DNA from: Polyangiaceae bacterium
Lineage (GTDB): Bacteria > Myxococcota_A > Polyangia > Polyangiales > Polyangiaceae
Assembly (NCBI GenBank): GCA_013361525.1
Contig: JABFXY010000019.1
Coordinates: 186,001-250,000, forward strand
Reading direction: 5' to 3'
DNA length: 64,000 bases
Below the pieces are notes generated by a model, which worked only from the letters and a program-made list of their open reading frames with translations, was not told the origin of the DNA and made no database searches. The translations under genes were made by a program, and so were the position numbers. How positions within the stretch are numbered: the first letter of the stretch is position 1; the number at the start of each line of letters is the position of its first letter. Of this stretch, positions 1-6,456 are shown one piece after another.

Positions 1-1
1 G

Positions 2-967
2 CCCGAATCCCGGGTCAGCCCTTGGGCGGCGCGCGGCGCTGCAACGCCGGGCGCGACGCTGATGGGCGTCACGCCGAATGTGCCTGTCCCGGCGCCGGCG
101 CAGAACGTCGGGATCCAGCCGGTCGCCACGGTAGCGGCATTGGCGGCGCCGGCCGCAATGGCTCACACACACGCGACGCACAAGGCAATGGCGCTCGTCT
201 GGTTCGATCGAAAGAGCGTGCGACGCATCGTCCGCAAACCGGCGTGGCAACGGATTCTCGATTCTCTCGAGGACGAGCCTGTCGATCCCGAAGCCGACGA
301 TCCTGCACTATCGGACGAGCCCGCCGAGATCGAAGATCGGGCGCAGGTCTTCGAGATCCTCGATCGCGGCGCGCCCACGGGCATCGACGGTGTCCACGCG
401 GCGCTCGCGCGCGCCGGAGGCAAGCGCCGTATGCCGGTGCCGCCGCTCGAGCTCGTCGAGGGTGAGCTGACCCTCTCCTTCGATTCGGTCGAAATGCTGA
501 AGGCGCTCGTCTCGACCGCGACGCCTTTTGCACCCGGCGACGACACACTCGCCAATGCCATTACGACCGCCGAGAAATTCCTCGCCACGGCAGGCGTATC
601 GAGCGCCCCCGCCGTCGCAGAAGCACTCTGCGCGAGAATTCGCGAAGCGCTGGCCCAAGGAAAGAAAGGCCGCGCCGAGCTCGCGAACGAACAAGTGCAG
701 CGCGCGCTCCTCGAGCAGCGACATTACGAGAAACGCAAAGTGCTCGGCGGCTCACACCTCCGCGCGCTGTTGCTCGTGCAAGGAGAGACGCAGCCGCTCG
801 TTACGTATTTGCCGGCGTCCATTGCGGAGGACCTGCCGCTTGCGCAGCGCTTCAGCGCGCGCGTGATTGCGGCGGTTCATCCGGCGGTGGACGAGCGCGA
901 GGTGGAGCCGGTGGCGTTGCAGGCTGCGGCGCTGGGACGGGTGGTGCAGATAGGACGCGCGCGGTGA
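2..967 (+). CDS. T6SS-linked protein, C-terminal part of a DUF2169-type protein (5' truncated)
   Basis: The frame is open from the first complete codon at the window edge, so the ATG at 62 is probably internal and only about 320 C-terminal residues are visible. The stretch after MALVWFDRKSVRRIVRKP, acidic and rich in PxxDPALSDEP-like text, followed by a region ending EEQRHYEKRKVLGG-like (LLEQRHYEKRKVLGGSHLRA) and VTYLPASIAEDLPL, resembles the C-terminal part of DUF2169-type proteins that sit beside VgrG and PAAR genes in myxobacteria. No enzyme motif is visible. Such proteins are thought to help load or deliver effectors, but that role is inferred from family context. The stop overlaps the start of the next gene (GTGA), so the two are probably translationally coupled. 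The family call rests on recall, not a search. Confidence 0.6.
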   Translation, partial: PESRVSPWAARGAATPGATLMGVTPNVPVPAPAQNVGIQPVATVAALAAPAAMAHTHATHKAMALVWFDRKSVRRIVRKPAWQRILDSLEDEPVDPEADDPALSDEPAEIEDRAQVFEILDRGAPTGIDGVHAALARAGGKRRMPVPPLELVEGELTLSFDSVEMLKALVSTATPFAPGDDTLANAITTAEKFLATAGVSSAPAVAEALCARIREALAQGKKGRAELANEQVQRALLEQRHYEKRKVLGGSHLRALLLVQGETQPLVTYLPASIAEDLPLAQRFSARVIAAVHPAVDEREVEPVALQAAALGRVVQIGRAR

Positions 968-1902
968 TGGTCGCCACGCGCGCCTTCGATGCTGGCGCGA
1001 GCGGTCGGTTCCCTGCGGCAACACACCCGCCAGCTCGAACGAGCGCAACACGCGAGCTCGTTCCGCTAGACGGCAGGCATCGTGCTGGACTGCTGCGCTC
1101 GGCATTGGATCCCGACGTGAGCGATGCGACGGCCCGCGGTGGGCTCTCCGCCTCGGACTGGGTGGAGAACGTCGTTCTCGCCGCGCTTCGCGGACGCCGC
1201 GCGGGTCGCCGCTTCGACTTCGCGGTACTTGCCGGCGACGCATTCGTCGGCTTCACCGGACTTCACTTCTATGAGCAACGAGCAGAGCTCGGTGAGCTTG
1301 CCTATTGGATCGAAGCGGACAGTCGCGGACACGGACATGCGACCGCCGCCGGCCGTGGCGTGGCGCGATTCGCGTTCGACGTTCTCGGCGTGCGCGTGCT
1401 CCAGGCTCGTATCCGGCGCGGCAACGATGCATCGCGACGCGTGCTCGAGAAACTGGGCTTTCAATGGGACACGCAGTCCAAACGATACCTGCTCGTACGC
1501 GAGGAGCTCGCGCGTCCGCCGGCCTCGGAAGGAGACACTGTGCTGGTAATCCGTCGATCGCAACGTGACGCATTCCAGGCTGGATTGGATCGGCGGTTCG
1601 TGCGCGCCGTGACTGCACGACTCATGGAGGAGCTGCCGCAAACGTTCGCCGAGGCCGACGCGACCGAGCTCGAAGACCTTGCACTGTCCGCGCTCGGCCG
1701 CGCCCGCGCATACGGGTTGACTGCAGATCCTGATATGTCGGCGTTCGTCGAGCTCGCACTGCTCATCTCACCGCGGTTCGACGAGCACCCATTCATCGCC
1801 GCGGCACTCCGCGACCCGAAGGTCGCAGTCGGCGAACGAATGGCTGCCCTGCTGGCGCGCCTGTCGGCCGAAATTTGGGACGACGCGTCCCAGCTGCGTT
1901 GA
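964..1902 (+). CDS. GNAT acetyltransferase fused to a T6SS-associated C-terminal domain
   Basis: Residues about 25-185 form a RimJ/RimL-like GNAT N-acetyltransferase domain. The acetyl-CoA loop is visible as SRGHGHATAAG, and the typical closing motif as NDASRRVLEKLGF. Residues about 205-312 are a separate helical segment (RAVTARLMEELPQTF ... ARAYGLTADPDMSAFVEL) resembling small stand-alone proteins found in T6SS effector loci, where they are usually separate ORFs. The start is GTG 964, overlapping the previous stop, or ATG 967. A good Shine-Dalgarno for the next gene follows after the stop. The likely role is an acetyltransferase tied to the T6SS module, either modifying a component or acting as an effector-associated enzyme; which one cannot be told. 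The GNAT call is firm, and the tail's family is a weaker call. Confidence 0.7.
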   Translation: MMVATRAFDAGASGRFPAATHPPARTSATRELVPLDGRHRAGLLRSALDPDVSDATARGGLSASDWVENVVLAALRGRRAGRRFDFAVLAGDAFVGFTGLHFYEQRAELGELAYWIEADSRGHGHATAAGRGVARFAFDVLGVRVLQARIRRGNDASRRVLEKLGFQWDTQSKRYLLVREELARPPASEGDTVLVIRRSQRDAFQAGLDRRFVRAVTARLMEELPQTFAEADATELEDLALSALGRARAYGLTADPDMSAFVELALLISPRFDEHPFIAAALRDPKVAVGERMAALLARLSAEIWDDASQLR

Positions 1903-1924
1903 CCGCAAAAGGAGGCTGACAACC

Positions 1925-2962
1925 GTGGATGCGGTGACGTGTGACAGGCCGGGATGTCCAAACCGTGACGGCGTCAAGGCTTGGTGCCTGGGGATGCATA
2001 ACCTGCGCTGCCGAGCGTGTGAGCCCTGTCACCTATGTGACCAAACACTCGCGTCGCCACAGCGCGGCAAACGAGCGCAAGGGCCGAGGCACGGCGAAGC
2101 AACTGCAGAGAAGCTGCAAGGTGTGAAAGAGCGACACGCGAGCGGAAAGACGGGCGCATCTCAGGCCACCTCCGTCAGTTGCTCGTCGGCTCCAGCGGCT
2201 GCCCCGCCGTACAATTTTCTGGAGCACCTCTATGCGAAGCCGAAGAAGCTCGGCAGAACGATGTTCCTGTGCATCACCACCAATCCGACCGCCGGTACGG
2301 TGCCGGTACAGATTGGAAGTTCGCCCCTCGCTTGCCATCGGGTCACGTCCAATGTGTCGACGATGTGCACCGCCAACGCAGTCAATGGGTGCCTCGAGGT
2401 TTCACCGGGAACCGGAGGGCTCAACGCCCACTATCTGCCCTGGAGCAACAGCGCCGTATACCGAATAGCGTTGCCGGCACAAAACATCGCAGGTCCCGGC
2501 GGCAATCTCTTCTTCACTGCGAACCTGTCCGGGTGCGCCATTTTGATCACCGGCTCGCCCGCTGCTCCGGTCGTCTACCACGCCAACGCGGAGGCGTCGG
2601 CCAATCCGGATCTCGCGGATGCGACCGACGGCCACAAAATCGGGTGGTCGGAGGCCACGATGCTCACGGCCATCAGCCGTTTCGATCTACCTGATCTGGC
2701 GGGGTCCGATCCGGAGATACAGACGCTGCGACCGTCGGAGTACGTCTACGCGCAACACGATCAGGTCGTGCTCGACGGCGATTTGCTCAAGTCGCGCAAA
2801 TCGATGGCTACCGTATTCGGCGTGCGCAAGAACGGCATGTGGACCTTCTACTATCAAAAGGGCTTCCACCTGCACACGAGTAACCAAATCACCGGAGAGA
2901 CTACCGACATGCTCGTGGTCGAGGAATTTGGCGAGCTGTGGCCCACGAGGAAAGGCCCGTAG
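1925..2962 (+). CDS. Putative T6SS effector with CNF1/BLF1-like (LSGC) deamidase domain
   Basis: GTG start with a strong ribosome-binding site (AAAAGGAGG, 1907-1915). The 345-residue protein has a cysteine-rich N-terminus (C6, C11, C21, and C-x2-C-x2-C-x2-C at 29-38) that could bind metal. A proline/alanine linker follows (about 80-95), then a globular domain. In this domain LSGC at 201-204 is followed by a histidine 15 residues after the cysteine (C204, H219, in VVYHANA). The cysteine-histidine pair in an LSGC context, with the same 15-residue gap, is the catalytic signature of the CNF1 glutamine deamidase; BLF1 and CheD share the LSGC motif. No signal peptide is present, as expected of a T6SS cargo. 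It lies between a GNAT-tail fusion and a DUF4123-PAAR-VgrG set. Deamidase or transglutaminase activity and secretion are inferred; no immunity gene is obvious. Confidence 0.6.
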   Translation: MDAVTCDRPGCPNRDGVKAWCLGMHNLRCRACEPCHLCDQTLASPQRGKRAQGPRHGEATAEKLQGVKERHASGKTGASQATSVSCSSAPAAAPPYNFLEHLYAKPKKLGRTMFLCITTNPTAGTVPVQIGSSPLACHRVTSNVSTMCTANAVNGCLEVSPGTGGLNAHYLPWSNSAVYRIALPAQNIAGPGGNLFFTANLSGCAILITGSPAAPVVYHANAEASANPDLADATDGHKIGWSEATMLTAISRFDLPDLAGSDPEIQTLRPSEYVYAQHDQVVLDGDLLKSRKSMATVFGVRKNGMWTFYYQKGFHLHTSNQITGETTDMLVVEEFGELWPTRKGP

Positions 2963-2967
2963 TTGGT

Positions 2968-3822
2968 TTACGAACGAGCGACGTCAGCTCGTATCGACAG
3001 CGGTTCGCTCGTCTCACCCTCGAGCACGAACCCCTCAATCTCGGCGCCCAAGATCTCACTCTTCTGTCGCGCCGAGCACGAAGGCCAAAACACCCGCAAC
3101 ACCCTCGGGTCGTAGAACCGGAAAAACAGCCTCTTCCCTGTCTCCTCGTCCCGCACGATGAGCGAGCGCCTCAATCGCTGCCGCACTTCGCGCAGCGGCC
3201 TCGGGCTCGTCAAATACACGCCCCAGCTTTCGCCCCAACCTTCATTCACCAGCACCGGCAACAGCTCGGACCCCTTCTCGAGCCGCACCAGGTAAGGCGC
3301 CGCGCGGGCCATTACCTCCCCTTGCAGGCCTTCGAACAACGACCGGTGTTCGTCTTCGCTCGCCCGCAACAGCGCCAGGATGCGAGGGGTGCGCGCGGCG
3401 TCGACAATGGCAAATAGCGGCTCCGGCTGGTTCGCGAGGGCCTCGAGCGCGCCCGCTCGGGCGGTAACGAGCGCTGCGGAAGGTGCCGGGCGGGGAAGAC
3501 CTGGTGGTAGGCCCGTCCGGACGTCGTCGTGCACGATGCGCAATAGAAAGCGGGTTTGGCCCGCGACGATGAGTGCGCCGTCGCCGAGCGTCGCCTCCGC
3601 GATCTCTTTGCCGTCGACCTGCGTCCCGCGGCGGCTCCGATCGAGCAGACGACATACTGCTCCGTCCCACGCGATCTCGAAGTGCACCGGAGCCAATTGC
3701 TCGTCCTGCGAAATCACGATGTCCGCGCGACCGAGCCTCCCGACGCGGACCGGCTCAGCGGCGTTCAGTCGCACGCGCCGGCCGGCAAGCGCGCCCGACG
3801 CGACGTGGAGGAGCGCTTTCAC
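2968..3822 (-). CDS. FHA domain-DUF4123 fusion, T6SS effector adaptor
   Basis: 284 residues from GTG 3822, which overlaps the PAAR stop (GTGA). The frame is open further upstream, but that extension lies inside the PAAR gene and is rejected. Residues about 1-90 match an FHA phosphopeptide-binding fold (RVGRLGRADIVISQDEQLAP, then RRGTQVDGKEI and a DGALIVAGQTRFLL end). After a proline-rich linker, residues about 130-275 match DUF4123 (PLFAIVDAARTPRILALL ... GWGESWGVYLTSPRPLREV). DUF4123 proteins are chaperones (Tap/TEC) that load effectors onto VgrG. The FHA part would allow regulation by phosphorylation. The stop lies only 5 bp from the stop of the convergent putative effector gene. Its cargo may be that effector, but this is inference from position. 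Confidence 0.82.
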   Translation of the reverse strand: MKALLHVASGALAGRRVRLNAAEPVRVGRLGRADIVISQDEQLAPVHFEIAWDGAVCRLLDRSRRGTQVDGKEIAEATLGDGALIVAGQTRFLLRIVHDDVRTGLPPGLPRPAPSAALVTARAGALEALANQPEPLFAIVDAARTPRILALLRASEDEHRSLFEGLQGEVMARAAPYLVRLEKGSELLPVLVNEGWGESWGVYLTSPRPLREVRQRLRRSLIVRDEETGKRLFFRFYDPRVLRVFWPSCSARQKSEILGAEIEGFVLEGETSEPLSIRADVARS

Positions 3823-4175
3823 TGGCCGTCGCCGAGCTTGCAGGTCTCGCAGTCGACGAACGGCGTCCCGGACGCGGATGCCGCGACCAGCGCCTCGACT
3901 GCGGGGGTCGAGCCGATGTTGACCGTCACGCACCCGGTGATGATCGTGCCCTTCGGCGCCGTCTGGTCCCCCATCCGCGCGGCCGGCATATGCTCGATGA
4001 ACACATTGGTGGCCCCGCCGGCGATGGTGCCCATGGGCACGCAGGCGACGTTGTCACCGAGCCGTGCTGCAAACAGATGGCCGATTCTCACGGTCGGCGC
4101 GAAGCCGACAATGGGCATTGGGACCGGGTGAGCTTCACAGACATGCAGGTCACTGAGGCGGGCGGCGGGCGGCAT
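3819..4175 (-). CDS. PAAR-domain T6SS spike-tip protein
   Basis: 118 residues with the PAAR/DUF4150 pattern throughout: MPPAARLSDLHVCEAH, VRIGHLFAARLGDNVACV, HMPAARMGDQTAPKG and GCVTVNIGS, each unit ending in a PAAR-like turn. It would cap the VgrG trimer as the sharpened tip of the T6SS spike, with conserved histidine and cysteine residues for the metal site. There is no extra C-terminal toxin domain, so it is a plain tip rather than a specialised effector. It lies 18 bp downstream of vgrG and overlaps the FHA-DUF4123 gene by four bases, so vgrG-PAAR-adaptor reads as one operon. Confidence 0.88.
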   Translation of the reverse strand: MPPAARLSDLHVCEAHPVPMPIVGFAPTVRIGHLFAARLGDNVACVPMGTIAGGATNVFIEHMPAARMGDQTAPKGTIITGCVTVNIGSTPAVEALVAASASGTPFVDCETCKLGDGQ

Positions 4176-4193
4176 GGTCTCTCCTCGCGCTTC

Positions 4194-6332
4194 TCAGGGT
4201 GACGGCTCGTCCTGGGGATCGGCACGTTCGGCCTCGAGCACGTTCACTTCCAGGGACTGCTCTTTATCAAACACCTTCTCCGGCTGCGCTCCCCGGCCGG
4301 CTCCCGCCGTCCCGCCGCTGTTGATGTTGACGATGGTCCCCACGATATCGACGCCCCCAGGGTGGATGTCGATGAAGTTCCCACCCACCTTGAGGGTCAG
4401 CTTGAATCCCGCTTCGATGACGAGATTGAGCCCCGCCTCGATGTGAACGTCCTGCCCGGCCTTCATTGCGTGATTCACGTTGATCAGCTCGTTGCGGTTC
4501 TTCCCCACCGTCAGCGAGACCGACTCGTCGACGACCTGGAACCGACTGCCTTGTACATGAAGGTTGTCCGTTTTTCCGACGAAGCGCCGGCGGTTGTCGA
4601 CCACGTAGTCGTGCTCGTCGCCGTCCACCTTCGACAGCTTGTTGCGAAGCGTGCGCTCGACGAGGTCACGCTTCACGAGCTGGTGTTTGTCGCGCTCCGC
4701 CCGGGTGTAGAAGAGCTCGCGGTCGACGGTGTCGTCGAACTTGATCTCGTTGTAGCCCCCCGCCGTAGACCCCGGCGTCGAGCAGCTCTTCCAGCCCGTC
4801 ACTGCGCTATTGGCGGGTAGCGGATAGGGCACGACCTCCGTCGCGTTGAAGGCGCGTCCGACGATGATCGGCATGTCCGGGTCGCCGTCCACATAGGCGA
4901 CCAGCACCTCCTGCCCGACGCGGGGTATCGCGATCATCCCGAAGCCCCGGCCGGCCCACGGTTGGCTCACGCGAATCCAACACGAGCTGTATTTGTCGTT
5001 GTTGCCGTCCCGGTCCCAATGGAACTGGACGCGGACCCGCCCGAACTCGTCCGTGTAGACTTCACCGTCTCCGACGACGGTGGCCGTTTGGACCCCGGAC
5101 ACGATCGGCTTTGGCGTCTTGCGCACGGGCCGGTGGGAAAACCCGGAATTGCAAAAAATCGCGCGCCCCGTCGCGCGCAGCGGCTCGTCGGTCGAAGCGA
5201 TGATCTCGAGCGCCGTCGCCAGCAACGGCCCCTTGCCGATGTCCGGGTGCGGATGTTGGTCGACCTCGAAGAGCCTGCCCGGGTAGAGGTCGAGCACATT
5301 GGTGTCGAAATGCACGGCGCGCAGGTCGGCGCGCACCCTGGAGAGAGCGTGCTTCGACGTCTCGACGCCGCGCTCGACATCCGAAAAGTAGTGCCCCTCG
5401 CGATCCGCAATCACGGTCGGGGCGCGCTCGAAATAGCCGCCTATGTAATGGCCGTCGCCATCGACGTCTCGCCGCACCGAAAAGGCGCCCGGCTCGTAAT
5501 AGTATTCCTCGAGTCTCGCGGTCGTATTCGAGCCGACGTCCTTCCTCGCGGAGGCTTCGGGTTCGAGCGACGGCTTGCGGAAATCGTACCCGCGCACCGT
5601 GGTGATGTGCGGGCGGACGTCGCGACTGAGCCGCAGCTTGGTCACGAACTCCTTCTCTGCGGACCTGTTTGGATTGTCGCTGTGGGGAATGGCCCGGCCT
5701 GGGCGTTTGCCTCCGGATTCGAGGTGGTCGCACAGCGTCAGCTTCGAATCCTTTGCCGGGCTCGTACGAGCCCTGGCCTCGTCCGACGCGCCCATCTCCT
5801 CTTCGAGCTCGGGGTCCGCGAACCTGTGGGTAATGCCCGCCTCTTCGAGGAGACGGCAGAAGAAGGCGTAGTCGCTCTCGCCGTGCTGCACCTTGTATTC
5901 GAGCTTGGGGTGGGCGGCCGGGTCGATGACCCATTCAGCCTCGATTTCCCAGTCGGCGAGGAGCGATGTCAGGATGTCGGGAATGGACTGGTGTTGGTAG
6001 ATTCGATAGTTGCGTCGCTGCGTCAGAAACCAGAGGCGAGGGACGATGCGAAAGTAGTACGTCGATAGCCCGGTCGGCTCGGCTTGCACCTGCTGGGCAT
6101 GGCTGCACACGCCCTGCCAGCGGCGGCCAACGGGATTTCCCTCTGCGTCCGCCCCGGCCATGATCTGGAGCGCCGCGCCTCCCCCGACGAGCGACTCCAG
6201 CTCGAGGTCCCACAACATCGAGCGCGCCCACACCTCGACGGCGAAGAGCTCGGAAAGGGACTCGTGGACCTCGACGCGGCGCACCGACATCGACTTTTCA
6301 CCGGATTGGAACTGGAGCGTAAACGTCAACAT
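4194..6332 (-). CDS. vgrG: VgrG, T6SS spike protein
   Basis: 712 residues from ATG 6332; an open extension upstream to 6632 is low-complexity arginine/serine text and is left out. The N-terminus (MLTFTLQFQSGEKSMSVRRV, then LFAVEVWARS) and the gp27-like part (QHQSIPDILTSLLADWEIEA, YAFFCRLLEEAGITHRF) are typical of VgrG/Rhs-spike proteins. The gp5-like OB segment follows (YTDEFGRVRVQFHWDRDG, SCWIRVSQPWAGRGFGMIAI, PRVGQEVLVAYVDGDPDMPI). The C-terminus has the expected beta-prism region (LTLKVGGNFIDIHPGGVDIV) and a short tail with no recognisable effector domain. It heads the vgrG-PAAR-adaptor operon. Trimeric VgrG is expelled by the T6SS sheath; the sheath and baseplate genes are not in this window. 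Confidence 0.93.
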   Translation of the reverse strand: MLTFTLQFQSGEKSMSVRRVEVHESLSELFAVEVWARSMLWDLELESLVGGGAALQIMAGADAEGNPVGRRWQGVCSHAQQVQAEPTGLSTYYFRIVPRLWFLTQRRNYRIYQHQSIPDILTSLLADWEIEAEWVIDPAAHPKLEYKVQHGESDYAFFCRLLEEAGITHRFADPELEEEMGASDEARARTSPAKDSKLTLCDHLESGGKRPGRAIPHSDNPNRSAEKEFVTKLRLSRDVRPHITTVRGYDFRKPSLEPEASARKDVGSNTTARLEEYYYEPGAFSVRRDVDGDGHYIGGYFERAPTVIADREGHYFSDVERGVETSKHALSRVRADLRAVHFDTNVLDLYPGRLFEVDQHPHPDIGKGPLLATALEIIASTDEPLRATGRAIFCNSGFSHRPVRKTPKPIVSGVQTATVVGDGEVYTDEFGRVRVQFHWDRDGNNDKYSSCWIRVSQPWAGRGFGMIAIPRVGQEVLVAYVDGDPDMPIIVGRAFNATEVVPYPLPANSAVTGWKSCSTPGSTAGGYNEIKFDDTVDRELFYTRAERDKHQLVKRDLVERTLRNKLSKVDGDEHDYVVDNRRRFVGKTDNLHVQGSRFQVVDESVSLTVGKNRNELINVNHAMKAGQDVHIEAGLNLVIEAGFKLTLKVGGNFIDIHPGGVDIVGTIVNINSGGTAGAGRGAQPEKVFDKEQSLEVNVLEAERADPQDEPSP

Positions 6333-6456
6333 GAAGGCCCGATCCTTGGTGCGGGAGAGGCTGCGGCGCCAGGATGCTAGCGAAGAATCACGCGGCGCAA
6401 CGTCGGATCTACGCGATCGCAGCGCGAGCACCCCAATCGCGCTGCATCGATAGCAA

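Noticed and set aside
3823-3933. N-terminal extension of the FHA-DUF4123 frame
   Set aside because: It lies wholly inside the PAAR gene and has no FHA-like text; GTG 3822 coupled to the PAAR stop is the natural start.
1-6332. Prophage tail or eCIS in place of T6SS
   Set aside because: VgrG, PAAR and DUF4123 are T6SS hallmarks and no phage capsid, lysis, integrase or eCIS sheath gene is present; the core T6SS machinery must lie elsewhere.
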